This document shows positions 22,282 through 31,130 of a stretch of DNA of 45,262 bases, piece by piece. Origin of the DNA: Anaerolineae bacterium (lineage in GTDB: Bacteria; Chloroflexota; Anaerolineae; JAFGEY01). The stretch is from positions 1 through 45,262 of the forward strand of contig JADHXD010000019.1 in the NCBI GenBank assembly GCA_016783145.1, read 5' to 3'. The notes under the pieces are model-generated. The model saw only the letters and a program-made list of their open reading frames with translations. It did no database searches and had not been told where the DNA came from. A program made the position numbers and the translations under genes. Each line of letters begins with the position of its first letter. Positions within the stretch are counted from its first letter, which is position 1.

Positions 22282-24777
22282 GTGAGTACTGAACCTGGAG
22301 TCGAACCGTACGATCCACAGGCGATCGAGCGCCAGTGGCAAGAGCGATGGACTGAGACAGGCATCTACCGCACGCCTGATCCGACCCGGCGTCCCGGCCG
22401 TACCTTCTACTGCCTGGACTTTTTCCCCTACCCTTCTGGCGAGGGCCTGAGCGTTGGACACGGGCGAAACTATGTGCCGACCGACGTCATCTCACGCTAC
22501 CGCCGCATGTGCGGAGACGCTGTACTCCATCCCATGGGCTGGGATGCGTTCGGCCTACCCGCTGAGAACGAAGCCATCAAGCGAGGCATCCACCCCCGTG
22601 ACACCACCACCCGCTACGCTGCAAACTACCGGCGGCAGATGACGTTGATCGGCTGCTCCTATGATTGGGAGCGCGAGATCAATTCCAGCACGCCTTCTTA
22701 CTATCGCTGGACCCAGTGGTTCTTTCTGATGCTGCACCGTCGCGGCCTGGCATACCGGGCTACAGGCCGGCAATGGTGGTGTCCTGGCTGCATGACCGTT
22801 CTGGCCAACGAGCAGGTCGAGTCGGGGGGCATCTGCTGGCGTGGCCACCAGGGCGTCCACAAACGTGACCTGGAGCAGTGGTACTTACGGATCACTGCAT
22901 ACGCTGACGAGCTGCTGGCTGATCTGGAGGCCTTGGACTGGCCAGAGCACATCGTCGCGATGCAGCGCAACTGGATCGGGCGCAGCACAGGTGTCGAGTT
23001 TGAGATGCAGGTCGCAGGTACCGACGCTCGACTGACCGTGTTCACCACCCGTCCAGACACCGTCTATGGGATGACGTTTGCCGTGCTGGCCCCGGAGCAC
23101 CCACTGGTCGAGGAGATCTGCACGGCTGACCGCCGCGCCGACGTGAGGGCCTACTGTCAGGCTGCGATGCAGCGCAGCGATGTGGACCGGCTGCAGGCCG
23201 GCCGAGATGGTATCGCCACCGGCGCCTATGCCATCAATCCATTCAACGGTGCCCGCGTGCCCATCTATGTGGCTGACTATGTGCTGATGACCTACGGAAG
23301 CGGAGCGATTATGGCGGTGCCGGCGCACGACGAACGCGACTTTGACTTTGCAGCGCGCCGCGCCATTCCCGCCCCCGTCGTCATTGCGCCTCCAGGCTGG
23401 GATGGAAGCCCCTTGGCGGCTGCGCACACGGGCCCGGGGACCATGGTGGGCTCTGGACCCTTTGATGGGCTGCCCTCCGCTGTCGCCGCAGATCGGATCG
23501 CCGAATGGCTAGACGCACAGGGCATTGGCCGACGCAGGGTCCGCTATCGCATGCGCGACTGGTTGATCTCGCGGCAGCGCTACTGGGGCGCGCCGATCCC
23601 TGTGGTCTACTGTGACCACTGCGGCATCGTACCCGTGCCTGAGCGTGATCTGCCTGTGCTGCTGCCGCACATCGAGGCCTGGCTGCCGGGCAGAGAGGGC
23701 CGCTCTCCTCTGGCCAACGTAGCCGAGTTTACCCGTGTGGCCTGCCCACGATGCTCTGGCCCCGCGCGGCGTGAGACGGATACGATGGACGGCTTTGCCT
23801 GCTCCAGTTGGTACTTTTTGCGGTTCATCAGCCCAGACTATGAGGAAGGACCGGTCGATCCGTCGGCGCTGGCGCGGTGGGGACCGCCCGATCTGTACGT
23901 GGGCGGCGCAGAGCACGCCGTGATGCACCTTCTGTACGCCCGGTTCTGGACCAAGGTGATGGCCGACGCAGGCGTGGTCTCTTTCCGCGAACCGTTCCCC
24001 GTGCTGCGCAGCCAGGGCGTCATGCACGCAGTTGATCCGCGAACCGCCCAGGTGCGCCGCATGTCCAAGTCAGCGGGCAATGTCGTCAAGCCCGACGAGG
24101 TCGCGTCGACCTACGGAGCAGACGCACTTCGCGTCTATTTGCTGTTCATGGCCCCCTTTGAGAATAACACGGTTTGGGAAGAAGAGGGTATCGTCGGTGC
24201 GAAGCGCTTCCTGGAGCGCGTGTGGAGGCTGGTCAACGTGGTCGCGGCTGCGCCGTCCGCCCCAGCCAGCCCAACTGACGTCCCACTGCGTCGCACGATG
24301 CATCGCACGGTCCAACGTATCACGGCCGATATCGAAGCCTTCAAGTTCAACACCGCAGTGGCCGCTCTGATGGAGTGTTTGAACGAAGTGACTGCCCACC
24401 ACCGCTCCCAAGGGACCACGGAAGGGTTGGCTGAGGCTGTGCAGACCTTCATCCTGATGGTCGCCCCCTTTGCACCCCACATTGCCGAGGAGCTGTGGGC
24501 GCGCGTTGGGGGTCCGTACAGCGTCCATCAGCAGGACTGGCCGAGATGGGAGGAATCGATCACAGACGTCAAGACCGTCACCCTGGTCGTGCAGGTGGAC
24601 GGAAAAGTGCGCGATAGATTGACCGTGCCCGCTGGAATCACCAAGGCGGAGGCCAAGGAACGAGCCGAGGGCCGCGAAAGCATCCGCCGTTACTTGAGCG
24701 GACGTCGTACAAGCCGGGTGATCTACGTGCCAGACCGGCTGGTCAACCTGGTGACCACGCAGGACGCGGCCCAGTAG
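22282..24777 (+). CDS. leuS: Leucyl-tRNA synthetase
   Basis: This 831-residue class-I synthetase charges tRNA-Leu. The HIGH-equivalent region is FPYPSGEGLSVGH (residues 48-60) and the KMSKS motif is RRMSKSAGNVV near 593. The editing (CP1) domain is present, with FTTRPDTVYGMTF near 255 and VPAHDERDF near 347. The C-terminal VQVDGKVRDRLTVPA is typical of bacterial LeuRS. The length is normal. The start is a GTG at 22282 with AGGAGA at 22270-22275. Expression is predicted to depend on the leader-peptide attenuator upstream. Confidence 0.96.
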   Translation: MSTEPGVEPYDPQAIERQWQERWTETGIYRTPDPTRRPGRTFYCLDFFPYPSGEGLSVGHGRNYVPTDVISRYRRMCGDAVLHPMGWDAFGLPAENEAIKRGIHPRDTTTRYAANYRRQMTLIGCSYDWEREINSSTPSYYRWTQWFFLMLHRRGLAYRATGRQWWCPGCMTVLANEQVESGGICWRGHQGVHKRDLEQWYLRITAYADELLADLEALDWPEHIVAMQRNWIGRSTGVEFEMQVAGTDARLTVFTTRPDTVYGMTFAVLAPEHPLVEEICTADRRADVRAYCQAAMQRSDVDRLQAGRDGIATGAYAINPFNGARVPIYVADYVLMTYGSGAIMAVPAHDERDFDFAARRAIPAPVVIAPPGWDGSPLAAAHTGPGTMVGSGPFDGLPSAVAADRIAEWLDAQGIGRRRVRYRMRDWLISRQRYWGAPIPVVYCDHCGIVPVPERDLPVLLPHIEAWLPGREGRSPLANVAEFTRVACPRCSGPARRETDTMDGFACSSWYFLRFISPDYEEGPVDPSALARWGPPDLYVGGAEHAVMHLLYARFWTKVMADAGVVSFREPFPVLRSQGVMHAVDPRTAQVRRMSKSAGNVVKPDEVASTYGADALRVYLLFMAPFENNTVWEEEGIVGAKRFLERVWRLVNVVAAAPSAPASPTDVPLRRTMHRTVQRITADIEAFKFNTAVAALMECLNEVTAHHRSQGTTEGLAEAVQTFILMVAPFAPHIAEELWARVGGPYSVHQQDWPRWEESITDVKTVTLVVQVDGKVRDRLTVPAGITKAEAKERAEGRESIRRYLSGRRTSRVIYVPDRLVNLVTTQDAAQ

Positions 24778-24790
24778 ACAGACAGCAAGG

Positions 24791-24827
24791 GCCACGGAGG
24801 CCCTACCCTTTGGTGGGCCTCCGTGGC
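24791..24827 (+). terminator. long perfect hairpin after leuS
   Basis: GCCACGGAGGCCC (24791-24803) pairs perfectly with GGGCCTCCGTGGC (24815-24827) over 13 bp, 14 bases after the leuS stop. No T tract follows, so it may be a processing or mRNA-stability hairpin, or a U-less terminator. Confidence 0.55.
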
Positions 24828-24876
24828 AGAGCGCGCCGGACAGGAGGACGGCCGGCCCAAGACCGCATCCCGCGCG

Positions 24877-24905
24877 TTGCCCTCTCTCGCGACCTGTAGT
24901 ACAAT
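24877..24905 (+). promoter_or_regulatory. promoter of the glpM-like gene
   Basis: TTGCCC (24877-24882), a 17-bp spacer and TACAAT (24900-24905), about 50 bp before the GTG at 24954. Confidence 0.6.
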
Positions 24906-24953
24906 GTCCAAAGGTGCGCAGGTAAACCCTTCACACTCCAAGGGGGCAAGGCA

Positions 24954-25293
24954 GTGGCTCTACTGATCAAGGCGTTGGCCGGTGCTCTGGTGGTCGTGGT
25001 CATCCAGCTACTTGCGCGCTCACGGACCTACTACATCGCCGGGATGGTCCCCCCTATTCCCGACCTTCGCCCTGATCTCTCACTATGTCGTCGGAACACA
25101 ACGGACGACTGCGGAGCTGCGGCACACGATCCTCTTTGGCATCCTCTCGCTGGTGCCATACTTGGCCTACCTTGCCTCGCTCTACTACCTCGCCGGCCGG
25201 TGGACATTGCGGGCATCACTCCTGGGAGCGGTCTTGTGTTGGGCTATCGCCGCCACGGCCCTCATCGTCGTCTGGGAACGGACGGGAGGATAG
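24954..25293 (+). pseudogene. glpM: GlpM-like membrane protein, frameshifted in a C6 run
   Basis: The first frame from GTG 24954 encodes ALLIKALAGALVVVVIQLL and YYIAGMVP. From about 25050 the frame -1 relative to it continues with PLFPTFALISHYVVG and three further hydrophobic segments to TAG 25291-25293. Joined, they give about 112 residues with four membrane helices, matching GlpM-family proteins in length and in the AGMVPLFPTFALI motif. The join falls in CCCCCC at 25049-25054, where five Cs would restore one frame. It is therefore either a disrupted gene, a homopolymer assembly error, or a slippage site. The biochemical role of GlpM is not established. Confidence 0.75.
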
Positions 25294-25392
25294 AGTAATG
25301 ACTACCTGATCGACGAGACGCTGAGCGATGAGGCCGTACCCAGGTGGCAGTCCGACCACGGTCAGGTCGTGACCACGATTCGGCTTCGGTAA
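25294..25392 (+). other. open remnant after glpM, no start codon
   Basis: The frame used by the second part of glpM stays open after its TAG and encodes 32 residues beginning NDYLIDETL and ending VVTTIRLR before TAA 25390-25392. It has no credible start or ribosome site. It could be the decayed 3' end of a gene or chance. Confidence 0.25.
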
Positions 25393-25436
25393 AGGGGGCA
25401 GAGTTGAGCCGGCGCATGCGAGGGAGGACTACAGTG

Positions 25437-28001
25437 ATGAATGGTATAGACAGTCTGGCACGCAACGTGACGGCGGGAGAGATCATCAAGCCGTGGCTGA
25501 TCCTGGGACCCTTCTACCAGGATCTCTCAGATCGGGTGCAGGGACTCACCCTCTTTGAGCGTACTGGTGCGGCCGTAGGACGCGCCGCGATGACCGAGAT
25601 CGTAAACGAGGCCGAGCCCGTGCTTTGCTCTGCTCCGCGCGAGGGACACGAGGCCACTTGGCGAGGAGAGACCGCTCGCTGGCGTCTGGTTCGTCGCCCA
25701 GAAAAGCACCTGGCTTGGGGCCAGTACAACATCTCCAATCACCTCGGTGCGGCCTTTCTTTCCAGCGTCATTGTGCCCAAGGAACCGGGAACGAGGTCCT
25801 GGAAGCTGATCACACGGATCACCTCGCGCGTCTTGATCGCCATCAACGGGGCGATCGTCTTTGACACCGACGCACACGCCCACACAGTGCACGCCACACC
25901 TGGCCGCTTCGAGTATCGCTTCCGGGGTGACCTGCAGTCAGGGGAGAATACCCTGACCGTCGCGATGTTCCGCTTGGGCCGGATGGCCCAGATCGGCTGT
26001 CGCCTGGAGATCGAGGACAGCGACGTGCGGGCGCTCGTTCCCCTCGCAGAAGGCGGTTCCAGGGACTCCCGGGCCCAGGTGGAGGGTGAACTGGCCAGCC
26101 TGCGCTTGGGTCGAGATGTCTTCTACCCAGAAGACGAGATCGGTCTCACCTTGAGAGCTGACCACTCTGGCACAGTGCGCGTACGCCTGCTGTCGGAGGA
26201 GGGGCGGATCCTTCGGCAAGCCCTGCCCAACAGCGCCGGCAAGATATCCCTGTGTCGCGGCGATTTGCTCTCTGATGGGCAGTACACGATCGACTGCGCC
26301 TGGGTGGACGATCAGGGGGAACAGATCACGTCCGTTGCCTACGAGGTCCGCAAGGTCACCCCCGTGCCTCCCCTGGTTGGGTACCATCGCCTCGAAGAGC
26401 GAAAACGAGTCGCCCTCGAGCACTATGCCGGCAACCAAGAGAGTCGGCCCATATGGACGGAGGTCGCCCGGTATGGTCTCGGCCAATACGACCAGGTGGA
26501 CGAGGACGTCATCCGGGAGACGTGCGCATTCATCGCGGCGCGCAAGGACTGCGCCGACTTTGTGATCCAAGGCATCCTGCGACTGATGTACTGGGAGCGC
26601 GAGAACCAGCGGCTCAGCTCCGCGGTCAACGCCTTGATGGTGGATACGGTGCTCGGCTTCAAGTACTGGGTGGACGAACCAGGCGACACGGTGATGTACA
26701 TGGGCTCTGAGAACCACCGCCTGCTCTTTCACGTTGCCGAGTGGATGGCCGGCCAGCTCTTCCCCACGGACGAGTTCACAAACAGCCGCCAGCGGGGCCT
26801 GTATCACGCCACCAAGGGCCGTACATATATCACGGAATGGTTCCGGCAGCGCGGCAGGTTCGGGTTTGACGAATGGCACTCTAACTCGTACTATCCGATC
26901 AGCATCGCTCCGATCGTCAACGTATACGACTTTGCCATCGGTGAGGACCAAAAACTGAGGCAGATGGCAGGGGCTGTGCTCGACTATGCGTTCTTGAACC
27001 TGGCAGCAGACTCCTACCGCGGGGTGTTCGGCACGACTCACGGTCGCAGCTATGGCATCTATGTCAAGTACCCTGACTTTGAGGGCACTTCCGCGACCTG
27101 CTGGCTGCTCTACGGCCTGGGGTCTCTGGTCACAGGCACCAGCGGCATGGCACCGGTGACCATTGCCACCAGTCAGTACAAGCTGCCCAAGATCCTTGCC
27201 GACATCGCCACCGACGACCAGGCGGTCATCGAATCCAGAGTGCGCCAGGGGATCCTCCAGGGAACGTCCCATCACGCCAACTTTTGCGTATACCGCACGC
27301 CTGACTATATGCTGTCCGGCCTCCAGGATCACCGCAAGGGAGAGTACGAGTCTTCGACCCACGTGGCGCAGGTGACGTTGGCGAACAAGGCCGTCATCTT
27401 TTGGTCGTGTCCGCACACCAGCGGCGAGGGGTCAGGCCTGAGGCCCGATTACTGGTCCGGCCACACGACACTGCCTCGGGTGGTCCAGGTGCGCAATGTC
27501 CTTTCGCTGACCTGGCGACTCAGCGAGTTCGCCTGGATGACGCACTGCTTCTTTGAGCAGGAGCGGTTTGACGAGGTTCGCATGGCGGGCAATTGGGCCT
27601 TTGCCCGCGTGGGTGCCGGCTATGTGGGCATCACCTCTCAGCATGGCATGCGGCTTGGAGAGCACGGCACCTACGCGGGACGAGAACTGATCTGTGACGC
27701 ACCACAGAACACGTGGTTTGTGGAATGCGGCAGGGAGGCGGACTGGGGCTCCTTTGACGCGTTCGTGGACGCCCTCCTCTCGGCCAGGATCGAGGGCGAT
27801 GATGCGGTGGTGGCCTATGATTCGCCCTCTGTGGGCAGGTTCGTCACTGGCTGGGACGTGCCCCCCACGGTTGACGGCGAGCCGGTGCCGCTGCGTCGCT
27901 ATCCGCTGGTGGACAGCCCCTGGGCTCACGCGGACTTTGGCTCTGGAGAGCTGACGATACGCTACGGCGACCAGGTATACGAGATCTGGTTCAACCAATA
28001 G
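25437..28001 (+). CDS. Large uncharacterised protein, possible alpha/alpha-toroid carbohydrate-active enzyme
   Basis: This is an 854-residue protein without signal peptide. Residues 1 to about 210 look like a beta-sandwich (KPWLILGPFYQDL, then RFEYRFRGDLQSGENTLTV). About 215-320 is another beta-rich region (RVRLLSEEGRILRQ, DGQYTIDCAWVDDQG). From about 330 to 700 it is helical and aromatic-rich: GSENHRLLFHVAEWMAG, GRFGFDEWHSNSYY, GTTHGRSYG and a later CPHTSGEGSGLRPDYW. This resembles toroid-fold glycoside hydrolases or lyases; acidic residues in ENH, DEW and DSY stretches could be catalytic. I do not recognise the family and assign no reaction. GAGGGAGG supports ATG 25437 (or GTG 25434). Confidence 0.7.
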   Translation: MNGIDSLARNVTAGEIIKPWLILGPFYQDLSDRVQGLTLFERTGAAVGRAAMTEIVNEAEPVLCSAPREGHEATWRGETARWRLVRRPEKHLAWGQYNISNHLGAAFLSSVIVPKEPGTRSWKLITRITSRVLIAINGAIVFDTDAHAHTVHATPGRFEYRFRGDLQSGENTLTVAMFRLGRMAQIGCRLEIEDSDVRALVPLAEGGSRDSRAQVEGELASLRLGRDVFYPEDEIGLTLRADHSGTVRVRLLSEEGRILRQALPNSAGKISLCRGDLLSDGQYTIDCAWVDDQGEQITSVAYEVRKVTPVPPLVGYHRLEERKRVALEHYAGNQESRPIWTEVARYGLGQYDQVDEDVIRETCAFIAARKDCADFVIQGILRLMYWERENQRLSSAVNALMVDTVLGFKYWVDEPGDTVMYMGSENHRLLFHVAEWMAGQLFPTDEFTNSRQRGLYHATKGRTYITEWFRQRGRFGFDEWHSNSYYPISIAPIVNVYDFAIGEDQKLRQMAGAVLDYAFLNLAADSYRGVFGTTHGRSYGIYVKYPDFEGTSATCWLLYGLGSLVTGTSGMAPVTIATSQYKLPKILADIATDDQAVIESRVRQGILQGTSHHANFCVYRTPDYMLSGLQDHRKGEYESSTHVAQVTLANKAVIFWSCPHTSGEGSGLRPDYWSGHTTLPRVVQVRNVLSLTWRLSEFAWMTHCFFEQERFDEVRMAGNWAFARVGAGYVGITSQHGMRLGEHGTYAGRELICDAPQNTWFVECGREADWGSFDAFVDALLSARIEGDDAVVAYDSPSVGRFVTGWDVPPTVDGEPVPLRRYPLVDSPWAHADFGSGELTIRYGDQVYEIWFNQ

Positions 28002-28027
28002 GCTGGAAAGGATGGCCAAAGCCCCAC

Positions 28028-28597
28028 ATGAGCAAGTCTGACCTGCGCGCTCGATTCCAGTCTCTGCGCGAGAGTCTCAGCCAGGAACAGGTCGCCATCG
28101 CTTCTGCCCAGCTCTGCCAGTGGTTGAGCGAATGGCCGGTGCTGCAAAAAGCCGAGGTCGTCCTGACCTACCTGTCCTTTCGCAATGAACTTGACCTGAG
28201 ACCCCTCTTTTCCCTGCTGCCGGACATCCAGTGGGCCGTCCCTCGCGTCGAGGGTACGCACCTGGTCCTGCATCCATACCGCCCCGGACACCTGGTGCGG
28301 CACCGGTTTGGCATGTTGGAACCCGCCGACGACCTGCCAGTCATCGATCCGGCTGCGCTGCACCTGGTGCTGGTCCCCGGTGTTGCCTTTGACCGGCAAG
28401 GGGCTCGGCTTGGGTTTGGTGGTGGGTACTATGACCGGCTCTTGCCGGCCACGCGGGCCTTGCGCGTGGGCGTGAACTATGACCGCTGCCTGGCGGAGGT
28501 CCTCCCGCGAGACGAGCATGACCAGCGAATGGACTGGGTGGTGACCCCCGCGCAGGCGATCCACTGCGCTCCCCTATGGAGGGGTACCGGCGACTGA
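28028..28597 (+). CDS. 5-formyltetrahydrofolate cyclo-ligase
   Basis: This 189-residue protein converts 5-formyl-THF to 5,10-methenyl-THF with ATP. The N-terminal KSDLRARFQSLRESLS, the YLSFRNELDLRPL segment, LVPGVAFDRQGARLGFGGG and YYDRLL are the family signatures, and the length is typical. It lies 26 bp after the large unknown protein. GGAAAGGA upstream is at long spacing (about 15), so translation may partly depend on the upstream gene. The 3' end is convergent with the dehydrogenase at 28659. Confidence 0.93.
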   Translation: MSKSDLRARFQSLRESLSQEQVAIASAQLCQWLSEWPVLQKAEVVLTYLSFRNELDLRPLFSLLPDIQWAVPRVEGTHLVLHPYRPGHLVRHRFGMLEPADDLPVIDPAALHLVLVPGVAFDRQGARLGFGGGYYDRLLPATRALRVGVNYDRCLAEVLPRDEHDQRMDWVVTPAQAIHCAPLWRGTGD

Positions 28598-28658
28598 TGT
28601 CGCTGTCCTCGCAGTCCCATACAGATCGAGGCGCAGCCGCCCCTACCTCCGCGGGATG

Positions 28659-29741
28659 CTAGGGCAGCAGCATGACCTTGATCGACGCCTTCTGATCGTG
28701 GACCAGGTGAATGCCCTCCTGGAACTCGGCCAGCGGCAGCGTATGGGTCACGATGCGATCCGCAGCGATCGTACCATCCGCGATGTACTGGATCGCGCGG
28801 GGGTAGCAGTATGGGCCAAGGTGCGAGCCGTGGATGTCGAGCTCCTTTGCATCGCCGATGATCGACCAGTCCACGGCGACCGGGCCGCCGTGCACGCTGA
28901 ACTCGACGAACGTACCGAGCCTGCGGATCATCTGCAGCCCTTGGAGCACGGCCGGCCCCGCGCCCGACGCCTCGATGTACACGTCGCAACCGTAGCCATC
29001 GCTCAAGTCCAGCACTCGCTGGACAGCGTCCCCATCCAGCGGGTTCAGGGCAAGATCCGCGCCCAGTTCCCTGGCCAGTGCCAGCCGCCTGGGCTGCAGG
29101 TCCAGGGCGACAAGCACCCCCGGATTCCTGAGCCGCGCCACCTGCAGCATGCACAGACCGATGGGTCCCATCCCGGCGATGACCACTACGTCGCCGAGCT
29201 GAATGTACCCCCGCTCGACAGCGTGGATCGCACAGGCCAGGGGTTCCACCAACGCCGCGTGCTCTGGCCTGACGTCGGAAGGCACTTTGTGGTTGATCGC
29301 CCCGGCCGGGAACACCATGTACTCGGCCCAGGAGCCTTCCGCCCGTTCACGGATGAACCCATAGATGTCGTGTCGCTGGCACATCCAGTACTGCCCTCGC
29401 CGGCAGAACCGGCACTCCCAGCAGGGCACGATCTGCTCAGAAACCGCCAGGTCATCCAGGGCCAGGCCGTGCTTCTCGGCAGCTCCCTCTCCCAAGGCGA
29501 CGACTCTTCCCACAAACTCGTGGCCCGGGATCACGGGTGTCTGGATGTACGATGGCATCGCATCCCCTCCCCAGACACGCGCCGCGCCAAAGTGCGTCTT
29601 CACATCGCTCGCGCATATCCCCGTCGCCAGCACGCGAACCAACACCTCGCCCCGGCCGACGTCCGGGACGCGCACTCGCTCCAGTCGATAGTCCTCGACA
29701 CCGTACACCCTCACCGCCTGCATGGTCGCTGGCATCTGCAT
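28659..29741 (-). CDS. Zinc-dependent sorbitol/threonine dehydrogenase-like oxidoreductase
   Basis: This 360-residue medium-chain dehydrogenase has the catalytic zinc region ATGICASDVKTHFGA and PGHEFVGRVVALGEG. The structural zinc cysteines are in PCWECRFCRRGQYWMC, and the Rossmann motif is VVIAGMGPIGLCMLQVARL. EPLACAIHAVERG is typical of the polyol/threonine dehydrogenase branch. A sugar alcohol or similar substrate is likely. The open frame extends to 29990, but the start at 29741 (or 29735) is chosen for GAGAGGAGAGG just upstream and for the promoter at 29788-29816. Confidence 0.87.
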   Translation of the reverse strand: MQMPATMQAVRVYGVEDYRLERVRVPDVGRGEVLVRVLATGICASDVKTHFGAARVWGGDAMPSYIQTPVIPGHEFVGRVVALGEGAAEKHGLALDDLAVSEQIVPCWECRFCRRGQYWMCQRHDIYGFIRERAEGSWAEYMVFPAGAINHKVPSDVRPEHAALVEPLACAIHAVERGYIQLGDVVVIAGMGPIGLCMLQVARLRNPGVLVALDLQPRRLALARELGADLALNPLDGDAVQRVLDLSDGYGCDVYIEASGAGPAVLQGLQMIRRLGTFVEFSVHGGPVAVDWSIIGDAKELDIHGSHLGPYCYPRAIQYIADGTIAADRIVTHTLPLAEFQEGIHLVHDQKASIKVMLLP

Positions 29742-29787
29742 CCTCTCTCCTCTCAGGCTCCGGCCCAAACATAGCCACAATGTGCTC

Positions 29788-29816
29788 AATGTACCATCGT
29801 TTCTGCAGGCAGTCAA
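29788..29816 (-). promoter_or_regulatory. promoter of the 28659-29741 dehydrogenase
   Basis: On the minus strand: TTGACT (29816-29811), a 17-bp spacer and TACATT (29793-29788). It is back-to-back with the plus-strand promoter at 29837, with 20 bp between the two -35 boxes. Confidence 0.6.
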
Positions 29817-29836
29817 ACAAGGCGCCCTCCAGGCTT

Positions 29837-29865
29837 TTGACAAGGCAGGCAAGGCGTGATACAGT
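29837..29865 (+). promoter_or_regulatory. promoter of the D-amino-acid enzyme/SDR/FAD gene group
   Basis: A perfect TTGACA (29837-29842), a 17-bp spacer and TACAGT (29860-29865). A leader of about 135 bases follows before the GTG at 30008. The closely divergent pair suggests shared control with the dehydrogenase. Confidence 0.65.
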
Positions 29866-30007
29866 TGTGCCACCGTCGCTTCAGTAGCACCTGGTCCACC
29901 CGGCGGAGAGGTAGCGCGACACAGTCGCGTGACCGCGCCGGAACACATTGCCGAGGGAGGTCCGCACCGGCGGATCCATTGCCAACCCATCGAGAGGAGT
30001 GACTCAC

Positions 30008-31108
30008 GTGCCCTATGAGCCTAAACTTGGGATGTCCATCGAGGACCTGGACACTCCCGCCCTGCTGCTGGACCTCGATGCCTTTGAGCACAACATCGCA
30101 ACCATGTCCCGGTTCTTTGCCGAGAGACCTGCCGCTCTGCGCCCCCACGCCAAGACCCACAAGTGCCCCCGAATCGCTCTCAGGCAGATAGAGGCCGGCG
30201 CGATCGGCATTACCTGTGCCAAGGTTGGGGAGGCGGAAGTCTTGGCTCGTGCAGGCATCCGAGACATCCTCATCGCCAACCAGGTGGTGGGCCCGATCAA
30301 GATAGACCGCCTGACCGACCTCGCCCTCGACTGCGACGTGATGGTGGCGGTCGATGACCCGGCCAATGTGGATGCGCTCTCGGAAGGTTGCCGGTCGAAG
30401 GGGGCCTCTCTCCGTGTCCTGGTCGAGGTGGACATCGGGATGGAGCGCTGCGGCGTACTGCCTGGCGTGCCGGCCCTAGAGTTGGCCCAACACATCTCCG
30501 AGTCTCCCTACCTGCAGTTCACAGGGCTGATGGGCTACGAGGGACACCTGGTCACGGTGCCGGACCCTCGGGATCGAGCAACCAGGGTGAGGGAAGCGAT
30601 GGCCCTGCTGGAACGTACCGTCGGCCTGCTGCACAGCCATGGCCTGCCGGTTCAGATCGTCAGCGGCGGAGGAACAGGCACCTACGATGTCACTGGCGCC
30701 CTCCCGTTTGTGACCGAGGTCCAGGCTGGGTCCTATGTGTTGATGGACAGTACGTACGCCCAGATCCGGCCCGAGTTCGAGCCCTCGCTGACCGTGCTGT
30801 CCACCGTCATCAGCCGACCTGCGCCCGACAGGGCCATCGTCGACGCGGGTATGAAGGCCATGAGCAAGGAATTCGGAATACCCCAGCCGTTGGGCCTGCC
30901 GGGGGCAGCGACCCTGTCACTGTCAGAGGAACACGCCAGGCTCTCCCTCGGTGAGGCCAGCCCGGCACGTGTGCGCCCAGGAGATCGGGTGAGGTTCCTC
31001 CCCAGTCATTGCTGCACCACGGTCAACCTCTACGACACCCTGCACGTCGTCCAGCGAGGCAGGTTGGTGGATTTCTGGCCCGTCGCGGCGCGCGGGCGCG
31101 GGCAGTGA
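30008..31108 (+). CDS. D-threonine aldolase / D-serine dehydratase-like PLP enzyme
   Basis: This 366-residue fold-type III (alanine racemase-like) enzyme has LDTPALLLDLDAFEHNI at the start. The PLP lysine lies in RPHAKTHKCP (probably Lys49), GITCAKVGEAEVLA follows, and VSGGGTGTYD provides the phosphate loop. A C-terminal metal motif, PSHCCTTVNLYD, places His and Cys as H-x-C. As I recall, D-serine dehydratases use His/Cys and D-threonine aldolases His/Asp, which slightly favours the dehydratase branch. The GTG at 30008 is chosen over the ATG at 29948 because GAGAGGAG lies at the right distance and conserved sequence begins here. Confidence 0.82.
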   Translation: MPYEPKLGMSIEDLDTPALLLDLDAFEHNIATMSRFFAERPAALRPHAKTHKCPRIALRQIEAGAIGITCAKVGEAEVLARAGIRDILIANQVVGPIKIDRLTDLALDCDVMVAVDDPANVDALSEGCRSKGASLRVLVEVDIGMERCGVLPGVPALELAQHISESPYLQFTGLMGYEGHLVTVPDPRDRATRVREAMALLERTVGLLHSHGLPVQIVSGGGTGTYDVTGALPFVTEVQAGSYVLMDSTYAQIRPEFEPSLTVLSTVISRPAPDRAIVDAGMKAMSKEFGIPQPLGLPGAATLSLSEEHARLSLGEASPARVRPGDRVRFLPSHCCTTVNLYDTLHVVQRGRLVDFWPVAARGRGQ

Positions 31109-31130
31109 GCGGTCCGAAGGGAGGGGTCCA

